Assembly (NCBI GenBank): GCA_029287595.1 | Contig: JARFQU010000137.1 | Span: 18,829-82,828 of the forward strand | Reading direction: 5' to 3' | From: Halioglobus sp. | GTDB lineage: Bacteria > Pseudomonadota > Gammaproteobacteria > Pseudomonadales > Halieaceae | Length of the DNA stretch: 64,000 bases | In this document: positions 46,283-53,618 of the stretch, one piece after another | Layout: each line of letters opens with the position of its first letter | Position numbering within the stretch: the stretch's first letter is position 1 | Notes under the pieces: model-generated | Told to the model about the DNA's origin: nothing | Databases searched by the model: none | Seen by the model: only the letters and a program-made list of their open reading frames with translations | Made by a program: the position numbers and the translations under genes

Positions 46283-47668
46283 ATGGCAGAGCAATTCAAG
46301 GACCAGGGCGGCGCTGCCTCCATGGATCCCAGTCCTCTTTACCGCTGGCTCACTTCACGCATCGTGCGTCGTATCTGCAGCCCCCGGCGACTGGACAAAC
46401 AACGGACGAAAATAGAGCGCGCGCGCCTCAAGGCCGGCGACCAACATGTGGTGGAATATTTTCACCAGGTGGACGATGGCTATAGCCACCTGGCCGCCCA
46501 GGTTCTACTGCATCTTGTCCAACGCTACGATATCGAGCTGGTCTGCCACCTGGTGCGTGGTCCCCGGGGCAAGAACGTGGCAGAGCCGGAGCTGCTGCTG
46601 CAACTGTCCCGCTATGACGCCTTTCATGTGGCGCCGGAATACGGCCTGCAGTTTCCCGAACATCCCCAGCCGCTGGATGCGGCTATGGCCGATCTGGCGA
46701 ATGCCATTCTGGCGGCACAGGACAATGAAAGCTTTATCGAATGTGCGGCACACGTGGGAGATGCGCTGTGGTCCGGCGATACGCAGCGCCTGCAGAGGCT
46801 GGCAGATAGCCTGGGCCGTGCCAGCGACGGCGAGCGGGAAGCGCACCTGGAAGCCGGTACCGCCCGCCGTACCAGGCTCAAGCATTACTCCGGTGCGATG
46901 TTCTACTACGGGCAGGAGTGGTACTGGGGGGTCGATCGCCTCTACCATCTGGAGAAGCGCCTGGCGGCACTGGGCGTCGACAGAGAACCAGACGAAGAAC
47001 TGTTGGTGCCGGGCCCGACACTGGAAGCCGGCCTGCTCAGGGATAACGGTAGCCTGACACTTGAAGTCTATCCCTCCCTGCGCAGCCCCTATACTTCCAT
47101 CGCCTTCGATCGCACCCTGAAACTGGCTGAGGATACTGGAGTGAACCTGGTAGTGCGCCCGGTGTTGCCGATGGTAATGCGCGGTGTACCAGCCACTCGT
47201 GAAAAAGGTTTTTATATTTTTTCCGACACGGTGCGTGAGGCCCGCGAGGCTGGCGTGCCCTACGGCAATTTCTACGACCCCATCGGCGAGCCGGTACGCC
47301 GCTGTTACTCCCTCTATCCCTGGGCCTGCCAGCAGGGTCGGGGCAATGAGCTGCTTTCCAGCTTCCTCAGCGCCGCCTTTGCCCATGGCATCAACACCAA
47401 CAATAACCGCGGCTTGCGCAAGGTAGTGGAAGCCGCCGGCCTTGACTGGAATGAGGCGCGGCAGCACCTGGGTGAGCCCGGCTGGCAGGAGATGCTGGAG
47501 GAGAACCGCCTGGCCATGTACGATGCCGGCCTCTGGGGGGTGCCGAGTTTCCGCCTGCTGGACGAGCAGGGCAACCAGATATTGGCCCTGTGGGGCCAGG
47601 ATCGACTGTGGCTGTTCGCCCGCGAAATCCAGCGCCACCTAAATCAGGGACAGACCACGATTAATTAA
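46283..47668 (+). CDS. Tandem thioredoxin-fold protein, DsbA/2-hydroxychromene-2-carboxylate isomerase family
   Basis: A 461-residue protein with two kappa-GST/DsbA-like domains. The first (about residues 50-225) begins VVEYFHQVDDGYSHLAAQVLL; the second (about residues 250-455) begins LTLEVYPSLRSPYTSIAFDRTLKLA. Ser-Pro-Tyr in the second resembles the active-site SPY/SPW of HCCA isomerases. A GLWGVPSFRL cis-Pro motif lies near the C-terminus. HCCA isomerases act in naphthalene-type ring degradation with glutathione, so a GST-linked catabolic role fits the neighbours. The last codons (NQGQTTIN) are encoded by a REP sequence. Good Shine-Dalgarno sequence CGGAGGTG. Confidence 0.83.
   Translation: MAEQFKDQGGAASMDPSPLYRWLTSRIVRRICSPRRLDKQRTKIERARLKAGDQHVVEYFHQVDDGYSHLAAQVLLHLVQRYDIELVCHLVRGPRGKNVAEPELLLQLSRYDAFHVAPEYGLQFPEHPQPLDAAMADLANAILAAQDNESFIECAAHVGDALWSGDTQRLQRLADSLGRASDGEREAHLEAGTARRTRLKHYSGAMFYYGQEWYWGVDRLYHLEKRLAALGVDREPDEELLVPGPTLEAGLLRDNGSLTLEVYPSLRSPYTSIAFDRTLKLAEDTGVNLVVRPVLPMVMRGVPATREKGFYIFSDTVREAREAGVPYGNFYDPIGEPVRRCYSLYPWACQQGRGNELLSSFLSAAFAHGINTNNNRGLRKVVEAAGLDWNEARQHLGEPGWQEMLEENRLAMYDAGLWGVPSFRLLDEQGNQILALWGQDRLWLFAREIQRHLNQGQTTIN
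47647..47660 (+). repeat. REP element, core only
   Basis: GGGACAGACCACGA, a member of the window's REP family, overlies the last codons of the tandem thioredoxin-fold gene, immediately before its TAA stop. Confidence 0.8.
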
Positions 47669-48300
47669 CCTGAACTGGATAACACCACGGCTTTTTCTTC
47701 TTCCAATCTTGCCCTTGAAGTCAACAACCACGTCGCCACGCTTTGGCTGGACCGCCCAGACAAACTTAATGCCATTTCATTCGAGATGTGGGGCGATTTC
47801 ATCCGTGCCATGGAAGCGGTGTCCGCCAATGACGAGATTCGTGCGGTGGTTATCGCCGGCCGCGGCAAGAGTTTCTGTGTGGGCATCGACCTGGCCAGCC
47901 TGGGCAGTGCACCCGATTTGTCCACCGCCTGTGATATCCGCCTGGCATCCGAGGATGCCCTGTTCGGTGTGCGTGAAACAAAGATTGGTATCGTTGCCGA
48001 TGTGGGTACGCTGCAGCGGCTCCCGGGGGTGGTGAGTGCCGGGCAGGTGGCGGAATTGGCCTATACCGGCAAGGATATTTCTGCCGCGCGGGCGGAGAAG
48101 ATCGGCCTGGTCAATGATGTCTACGCAGACGCCGACGCGGTGTATGCGGCGGCGCTGGAAATGGCCGGTGAGATTGCCGCCAACGCGCCGCTGGCGGTGC
48201 GTGGCACCAAGTTCGTATTGCAGCAGGGTGAGAACATGACCACCGAGCAAAGCCTGCTGCTCAATGGACTGTGGACCATGATGACCTCGCTCAATTCTGA
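47669..48300 (+). pseudogene. Enoyl-CoA hydratase remnant, start lost, internal deletion, 3' end cut by REP/RAYT
   Basis: The frame encodes a crotonase-family protein. The N-terminal ALEVNNHVATLWLDRPDKLNAISF is followed by AVVIAGRGKSFCVGIDLASLGS. It then jumps to STACDIRLASEDALFGVRETKIGIVAD, skipping the roughly 50 residues that normally include the second half of the oxyanion-hole region and catalytic Glu. The C-terminal segment (LAYTGKDISAARAEKIGLVND) is recognisable. No ATG precedes residue 40. The coding sequence ends at an RAYT-linked REP at 48305, where the protein should continue another 30-50 residues. Non-functional. Confidence 0.85.
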
Positions 48301-48304
48301 AATA

Positions 48305-48317
48305 GGGGACAGACCAC
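48305..48317 (+). repeat. REP element, left border of the RAYT unit
   Basis: GGGGACAGACCAC marks the left end of the RAYT-containing segment, in opposite orientation to the REP at 49103. It directly follows the last recognisable crotonase codon. Confidence 0.88.
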
Positions 48318-48410
48318 TATTTTCAGTCTTTTCTGCCCATCCGACCCTTAGCCGGTCCGAGCGAACTTATACTCACTAATTCGCAACGCGACGGCAAGAA
48401 GGAATTCGAG

Positions 48411-49103
48411 ATGCCAAGAAGAGCGCGACTGGCTATCGCAAATGTGGCGTGGCACATCATCCAGAGAGGCAATAACCGCGGGGCATGCTTCTTCTCCGAA
48501 GGGGATTACCTTTGCTACCTGCGCCTCTTAGCGCAGCAATCCGAAAAACATGGATGTGCAATACACGCCTACTGCTTGATGACAAATCATGTTCACCTGT
48601 TGCTCACACCCGAGGAGGCCTCTGGTCCGTCCCGCATGATGAAGCATCTGGGACAGTGTTTTGTGCAGTATATCAATCGCACATACGAGCGTAGCGGTAC
48701 CCTTTGGGAAGGCCGTTTCAAATCCTGTCTGGCCCAGAATGAAAACTACGCGCTGCACTGTTATCGTTATATCGAATTGAATCCAGTAAGAGCCAATATG
48801 ACGAGCCACCCCGGCGACTACCGTTGGTCGAGCTTCAGCCACAACGGCGGTGGATTGCAGAATGATCTGATCACCCCGCACTCGAGCTACCTGAACCTGG
48901 GTGACGACGCACCGCGGAGGCAAGAGGCTTATCGTTCGCTGGTGGAATCAGGAGTCAGCGAAGAGCTGGCCACATCCATTCGATCTGCGACGAACGGCAA
49001 CTTCGTGCTGGGGAGTAAAACCTTCAGCCGTGAAATCGAACGTGCGCTCAACAGAAGGGCGTCACGTTTACGTTCCGGCAGGCCCGGTAAAGTGAAAAAT
49101 TAG
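48411..49103 (+). CDS. REP-associated tyrosine transposase (RAYT, IS200-like Y1)
   Basis: A 230-residue Y1 HUH-type protein of the REP-associated group. The metal-binding His-x-His is His60-Val-His62 in MTNHVHLLL. The catalytic tyrosine is probably Tyr120 in YRYIELNPVRANM, a motif typical of the family. GTLWEGRFKSCL is a conserved strand. It begins MPRRARLAIANVAWHIIQRGNNR. RAYTs bind and nick REP hairpins and are thought to have dispersed REPs around genomes; whether the gene still transposes is unclear. Its stop codon lies in the right REP. Confidence 0.92.
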   Translation: MPRRARLAIANVAWHIIQRGNNRGACFFSEGDYLCYLRLLAQQSEKHGCAIHAYCLMTNHVHLLLTPEEASGPSRMMKHLGQCFVQYINRTYERSGTLWEGRFKSCLAQNENYALHCYRYIELNPVRANMTSHPGDYRWSSFSHNGGGLQNDLITPHSSYLNLGDDAPRRQEAYRSLVESGVSEELATSIRSATNGNFVLGSKTFSREIERALNRRASRLRSGRPGKVKN

Positions 49104-49115
49104 TGGTCTGTCCCC
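49103..49115 (-). repeat. REP element, right border of the RAYT unit
   Basis: GTGGTCTGTCCCC, the reverse complement of the left border. Its first base is the last base of the RAYT stop codon. Confidence 0.88.
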
Positions 49116-49125
49116 GGTTTACTGA

Positions 49126-51060
49126 CTAAGGGCGGTACCAGAACGGTGAGGAGTAGGCACGTTCCTGTATGGTTGCCGGTCCTTCGTAGGGCGTTTCTAC
49201 GCCCAGGGCGATAGCGTCCATCTGGGAGTGACGTACGGTGGGAATCTGCAGCACTCGAAGGTAGTAAACCGCCGCGCTATCGGCATCAAACTCGGGGTCC
49301 TGCCACACGGTCGCCAGTTGCTCGGCGCCGATGTCGTTGCTGGTTTTGCCTGTGCGTGTGTTTGCGCTGCTGCCGACAGCGGGTAGCTTGCCCGCGGCAT
49401 CGAGGCTGCGGTCGCCGGACCAGGCCACGTTAAATATCTTTTCCCGCGCCTGGCCTTGGTTATCCAGCCAGGATTTCACCACCTGTATGCGATCGAGGTT
49501 GTGGTCATTGGCACCTTTGGCGGCCATGATCATGAAGCGTGGTGCAGCACCCTCCGGGGCCTTAGTCAACTCGCCGCCCATGGGCACACCGCCGCGATAG
49601 CCGCGTGCTGCAAAGTCTTCCCCCGCCAGGTCATCCTCTGTGAAATCCCAGCCAGCGAAGGCGCGTAGCCAGATTCGTGGACCGGTGGTGGCATAGGTTT
49701 CGCGCCGCTGCATCGCTGCGATAATGGATTGACGATCGTTGCGGTCGCTCCACACTGCTGCCAGGCCCGCCGCCTGCATATTCCAGCCGTTGAAGCTCTG
49801 TTTTCCGTCGGCATAGCCGTCCGGATCATCATCGCGGCGTTTGTTCTGTGGGATGGAGTCCGTCCCCACCTTGCCCCAGAAGTTGGGTTCCTCTGCGGAA
49901 GCCATACTGGTGTGCGCGTCCGTGGAGCCGATCAGGCCGAACTGAAAAGGGTTTAAACCCAGCTGCTGCTCCAGTGCCAGTCCGTCCTGCAGTGCGGTGC
50001 GGATAGTATCCCCACGCTGTATTTTGTATCCCTTTGCCTGCGGGAATTTTTGCAGGTAAAAATCAAAGCGTTCGAAATTGGCGAACTCGTCTTCTGGCGC
50101 GAGGTCCGGGTGGGTTTCACTGTCGCCCTTGATCTGGGTGACCTCCACCAGCGGTTCCCACTGCATACGCTTGCTGGCGTAAGCAGGTGTCATTGGCTCG
50201 CCGTTCAGCTGTCGACTGGCAAACATATACCCCTTGGACAGGTTGGAGTTGTGGGGTATGGCAATAAAACGGGCACCGGTTTTGCTGGTGAGGGTGTCGA
50301 GGCTGTCCCACAATTGCTCGGGGTAGGGCGCGTCATCGGCCCCGACCGGGTCGATATCCTTTGCCGCAGAAGGCGCTATATCGGAGACAACAACCCGATG
50401 CAGGTTGGCGCCGCTGGCTGTCTGGCTCCATTCCCAGCCCACCAGTGTGGTAAACACGCCGGGTTGATTGTGCTGCTGGGCCGCCTGCATGGACCTGGAC
50501 CATTGGCTGGCGCTTATGCGGTCTGCGGCCTCCTCGTTGATCAGCCCGAAGCTCTCCAGGCCGCCGTCAGTGCCGGCATCTATCGCGGCCTGGATGGGAT
50601 CGCGGCTGTCACCGGATTGAATAGTCGGTTCCGGCAGGCGCAGGGTAAAGTTTTTTGTGCCTTCCGCCGGATCCTCGATCGACCAGTTGAGTGCCTTGAT
50701 CAACGCCCAGCTTTTCAGCTTCTCGAAGAGGCCCGCCTGCGGTTGCTCGAAATTGCCGCTCATCACCGGCGGTAAAACTCCCAGGTACTCGGCGTGGTCG
50801 GCGACCGCGAGAAAATCCAGCGGTTCGTTGATCTGTACGCGGTTGCGTGCGTAGGGATGGACCACGGGCTCGCCCTTGGCGAAGCGGTAGGCCACGTCGG
50901 GGTCTGCGTCACGATTGCCCGCCATGAAGGCGTCGGGTGAGTAGGAGCTATGAAGGTGAGTGTCGCCCCACAGCAGGCGTTTTTCCTCACTGACCGCTGC
51001 CATCGAAAAAGCCAGACCACCGATAATTGAGGTTAACGCTATAAAGCCACTTTTCATCAT
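49126..51060 (-). CDS. Secreted DUF3604 family protein
   Basis: A protein of about 644 residues. The signal peptide (MMKSGFIALTSIIGGLAFSMAAVSEEK) is followed by LLWGDTHLHSSYSPDAF at the start of the mature part, where the His-x-His and acidic residues resemble the metal sites of PHP-like hydrolases. DUF3604 proteins are common in marine gammaproteobacteria beside sulfatases, but the reaction is not established. Two adjacent ATGs start it with AGGACC ahead. The open frame extends 36 bases further into a REP, which is rejected as coding. Likely function is extracytoplasmic hydrolase. Confidence 0.88.
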   Translation of the reverse strand: MMKSGFIALTSIIGGLAFSMAAVSEEKRLLWGDTHLHSSYSPDAFMAGNRDADPDVAYRFAKGEPVVHPYARNRVQINEPLDFLAVADHAEYLGVLPPVMSGNFEQPQAGLFEKLKSWALIKALNWSIEDPAEGTKNFTLRLPEPTIQSGDSRDPIQAAIDAGTDGGLESFGLINEEAADRISASQWSRSMQAAQQHNQPGVFTTLVGWEWSQTASGANLHRVVVSDIAPSAAKDIDPVGADDAPYPEQLWDSLDTLTSKTGARFIAIPHNSNLSKGYMFASRQLNGEPMTPAYASKRMQWEPLVEVTQIKGDSETHPDLAPEDEFANFERFDFYLQKFPQAKGYKIQRGDTIRTALQDGLALEQQLGLNPFQFGLIGSTDAHTSMASAEEPNFWGKVGTDSIPQNKRRDDDPDGYADGKQSFNGWNMQAAGLAAVWSDRNDRQSIIAAMQRRETYATTGPRIWLRAFAGWDFTEDDLAGEDFAARGYRGGVPMGGELTKAPEGAAPRFMIMAAKGANDHNLDRIQVVKSWLDNQGQAREKIFNVAWSGDRSLDAAGKLPAVGSSANTRTGKTSNDIGAEQLATVWQDPEFDADSAAVYYLRVLQIPTVRHSQMDAIALGVETPYEGPATIQERAYSSPFWYRP

Positions 51061-51080
51061 GGTTGGTCCTGTTGTTAATA

Positions 51081-51119
51081 GGGGACAGACCACCATTCCG
51101 AAAATGGTGGTCTGTCCCC
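51081..51119. repeat. Paired inverted REP element
   Basis: GGGGACAGACCACCATT (51081-51097) and its complement (51103-51119) form a 17-bp perfect stem with a five-base loop between the DUF3604 gene and the MBL gene, both on the minus strand. No T-run follows. Confidence 0.9.
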
Positions 51120-51126
51120 GATTTTG

Positions 51127-52197
51127 TTATAGACCGTCGCTGGTTTTGATGATTTCCTTGGAGTTTGCCGGCAGCGTGAACGCCACGCCGTCCTCCCCGA
51201 TGGTGTAGTTGGGGAAGATATCTTCCGCGCCGTTCAGGTAGAGCAAATCCTGCCCTGGAATCACCAGCGGCGGGACGATGTGGTAGTACAGCAGGTGGCC
51301 GACGCCGGCGTCGCGGGCCGTTTCCGCAGCTTCCACCGGGCTGGCGTGGTAGTCGAGAATGTCGTGGGTGATCTTCTCGAGTATTTTATTGCCGTTTTTC
51401 CCGGCCACCTCGTTCATCAGATTGACCAGGTTAGGCGCCAGGGCCTCGTGAACCAGCAGGTCCACACCCTTGGAAAACTGCACTATGTTTGCCAGTTTGA
51501 CGGTATCGCCGGTTATCAGCAGTGACCGGTCCTTGTAGGTGAAGCGGTAGCCCACCGCGGGCTCCACCGGTGAATGGTCTACTGCCATTGCCTCGACCTT
51601 CAGGCCGTCGGCGTCATAGACCGTTACCAACTCGCCCATAGCCGGCTTGTCAAAAGGCCTTGCTTCCAGGCCCGCACCGCTGAGGGGCGCGACGGTATCG
51701 CCGTGGTGCTCGTGGCGGTAGACGAAGTCCTGGGCGTAAGCGGTGTTAAAACCGTCTACTACACTCTCCACACCATTGGGACCATAGACCGGAAGGGGAG
51801 AGGTGTTATCTCCACCGGCCCAACGGATGGTGCCCATTTCGCCCAGACCGTCGATATGATCAGAATGAAAATGGGTCAGGAATACACCTTGAATGGTTCC
51901 TGGCTGGTAGCTCATACGGCCGAGGTTGCGAACGCCGTCGGTGCCGGCATCTACAACGAATAGTTGTTTCCCTGCAACCACAGCCACGCACGGGCCAGAG
52001 GCGTTGGGAGCCGGGAGGGGGCCACCGGCGCCACACAGTGCGAGGTGAAGGCCGTCTTCAAGGGTCGCCACCCGGTCTGCCAGCATACGCGATTCCAGCC
52101 CTCTCTCCATCAGGCGAGCGGCGATACTGGCACGCTGACTGTAGACGAGTAGTCCAATGACCAGGATGATGCCGACGGTGATCATTACTCTCTTCAC
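51127..52197 (-). CDS. MBL-fold metal-dependent hydrolase, membrane-anchored
   Basis: A protein of about 356 residues. The N-terminal TM anchor (ITVGIILVIGLLVYS) puts the domain outside the cytosol. The zinc motif GVFLTHFHSDHIDGLGEMG (HxHxDH) is intact, and LLITGDTVKLANIV and YDAEAE-type segments later supply further ligands. Most like arylsulfatase/ribonuclease-Z-type MBL proteins; sulfate-ester, phosphodiester or lactone hydrolysis are all possible. The start is a GTG at 52195-52197 with GGGAG seven bases upstream; the ATG four codons later is an alternative. It precedes DUF3604 on the same strand. Confidence 0.85.
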   Translation of the reverse strand: MKRVMITVGIILVIGLLVYSQRASIAARLMERGLESRMLADRVATLEDGLHLALCGAGGPLPAPNASGPCVAVVAGKQLFVVDAGTDGVRNLGRMSYQPGTIQGVFLTHFHSDHIDGLGEMGTIRWAGGDNTSPLPVYGPNGVESVVDGFNTAYAQDFVYRHEHHGDTVAPLSGAGLEARPFDKPAMGELVTVYDADGLKVEAMAVDHSPVEPAVGYRFTYKDRSLLITGDTVKLANIVQFSKGVDLLVHEALAPNLVNLMNEVAGKNGNKILEKITHDILDYHASPVEAAETARDAGVGHLLYYHIVPPLVIPGQDLLYLNGAEDIFPNYTIGEDGVAFTLPANSKEIIKTSDGL

Positions 52198-52321
52198 GAT
52201 AAACTCCCTTAAGTTTTGGATGATAGACAAAGCCTACATCATTCTATAAGATGGCACAAACTGTGTCATTATATTTCATGGCCCGGGCGTCCGCCCGAGA
52301 CCGCTACTGGAGTGTTATTCG

Positions 52322-53173
52322 ATGAAAAAGCTGTTCTATGGCCTGGCAGGCCTGATCGTCCTGGCGGGGGTTTTCCTGGTGTCACTACCCACCATTCTGC
52401 ACAAGGCTGGCCTGCACCCGGAATACAACGGGCCGACCACAACGCTACCGGGCAAACGCGCCTTGATAATCACTACCAGCCACGACGTTCTTGCGGCGCC
52501 TGGGGAAACCGAGGGCCCAGCTACCGGGGTGATGGCCTCTGAGTTTACCCACCCGTACTATACGTTCCTTGACGGTGGCATGGAGGTGGACATTGCCAGT
52601 ATCCAGGGCGGCGAAATCCCCATTGACCCCCAGACCTTGAGATTCATGATCCGGTCGCCGGAAGACGATCGCTACCTCAATGATGCCATTGCCCAGGCCA
52701 AGGTGAAAAACTCCATCCCCATTGCCGAAGTGGATATCGACCAGTACGACATCGTTTTCATATCGGGTGGTTGGGGCGCAGCCTACGACCTGGCGCAATC
52801 CCCCGAACTGGCGGCGAAGGTGAGCGAGTCCTACTACGGTGACAAGGCTGCAATGATTGGTGGCGTATGCCACGGTGTGCTGGGCCTGGTGAACGCGCGC
52901 GACCGAGACGGCGAGCTGTTGATCGCCGGACGCCGCATGACCGGGGTGACTGACAAGCAGATCAAGGAACTTGGCATAGAGATGACGCCGCTGCACCCGG
53001 AGACGGAGCTGCGCAAGGCGGGTGTCGTATTCGAAAGCCAGACCGCATTCAGGGATTTGTTTGCCACACATGTTAGTGCCGATGACGAGCAGCGTTTTGT
53101 GACCGGGCAGAACCAGAACTCGGGCCTGGAGACGGCGCATACCATGATGCAAATCCTGAGTGAGCGAAACTGA
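52322..53173 (+). CDS. DJ-1/PfpI-family protein with N-terminal TM anchor
   Basis: A 283-residue protein. Residues about 1-24 form a membrane anchor (MKKLFYGLAGLIVLAGVFLVSLP). The rest has a DJ-1/PfpI (class I glutamine amidotransferase-like) fold: KRALIITTSHDVL, IVFISGGWGAAYDL and the nucleophile elbow GGVCHGVLGL with a conserved Cys. Members include chaperones, glyoxalases and proteases; function is not resolved. An extracytoplasmic location is predicted. It is divergent from the MBL gene and followed by a degenerate REP. Confidence 0.82.
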   Translation: MKKLFYGLAGLIVLAGVFLVSLPTILHKAGLHPEYNGPTTTLPGKRALIITTSHDVLAAPGETEGPATGVMASEFTHPYYTFLDGGMEVDIASIQGGEIPIDPQTLRFMIRSPEDDRYLNDAIAQAKVKNSIPIAEVDIDQYDIVFISGGWGAAYDLAQSPELAAKVSESYYGDKAAMIGGVCHGVLGLVNARDRDGELLIAGRRMTGVTDKQIKELGIEMTPLHPETELRKAGVVFESQTAFRDLFATHVSADDEQRFVTGQNQNSGLETAHTMMQILSERN

Positions 53174-53186
53174 TTGGTGAATAGTG

Positions 53187-53214
53187 TACAGACCACGTTT
53201 AATCGTGGTCTGTA
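53187..53214. repeat. Short paired REP
   Basis: TACAGACCACG (53187-53197) and its complement (53204-53214) with a six-base spacer, located just after the DJ-1-like gene stop. Confidence 0.8.
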
Positions 53215-53236
53215 ACAAGAATGAAGAGGAGGGAAG

Positions 53237-53614
53237 ATGAACAAAGTTCTGAAAATCCTGGTGCTCCTGCCCGCCATCCTGTTCCTGGTGACGGGGTTGC
53301 GTTGGCTGGTGGCCCCTGCGGGAGTGGCGCCCATGTTTGGCCTGACTCTCGATCAGGGTGTGGGCTTGAGTTCCCAGGTGGGAGACATGTCTGCTTTCTT
53401 TATCACCCTGGCCAGTTGCATGTTGATAGCACTGATCAGCGGGCGTCGCAGCTGGTATTACCCGGCGATCATGTTGCTATCTATCACGGCCGTTGGCCGC
53501 GTTCTGGCGTGGTTGGTGCACGATGCCACCTTTGCGCTGGACCTGATTGCCCCTGAGGTGATCGTGTCTGTCATCTTGCTGGTGGCTTCGCGCCGGCTGC
53601 CAGAAGAGACTTGA
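53237..53614 (+). CDS. DUF4345-like small membrane protein
   Basis: A 125-residue protein with four hydrophobic helices covering most of its length (LVLLPAILFLVTGLRWLV; DMSAFFITLASCMLIALIS; YYPAIMLLSITAVGRVLAWL; EVIVSVILLVASR). It resembles the DUF4345 family of unknown function. A strong GAGGAGGGA lies just upstream of the ATG. The sulfatase gene begins two to five bases after its stop, suggesting an operon. Confidence 0.78.
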   Translation: MNKVLKILVLLPAILFLVTGLRWLVAPAGVAPMFGLTLDQGVGLSSQVGDMSAFFITLASCMLIALISGRRSWYYPAIMLLSITAVGRVLAWLVHDATFALDLIAPEVIVSVILLVASRRLPEET

Positions 53615-53618
53615 GTTG

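Larger units (their letters stand above)
48302..49120 (+). mobile_element. RAYT-REP unit inserted in the crotonase gene
   Basis: A Y1 transposase-like gene flanked by inverted REP sequences. The left border is ATAGGGGACAGACCACTATTTT. The right border, read on the minus strand, is AAACCGGGGACAGACCACTAATT. The unit is about 0.8 kb and disrupts the crotonase-family gene at its 3' end. No target-site duplication is evident, as expected for HUH-type RAYT mechanisms. Confidence 0.82.

Noticed and set aside
46505..47638. 377-codon minus-strand frame opposite the tandem thioredoxin-fold gene
   Set aside because: Shadow of a well-supported gene; no motif and no start signal.
47709..48035. Plus-strand frame overlapping the crotonase remnant in another phase
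   Set aside because: It has no family resemblance; the adjacent phase clearly encodes a crotonase-type sequence.
51081..51119. REP hairpins considered as intrinsic terminators
   Set aside because: No T-run follows and the same core recurs at several unrelated gene ends, which fits a REP family better.
53616..53618. TTG as sulfatase start
   Set aside because: GTG three bases later gives equal or better spacing from GAAGAG; both remain possible.
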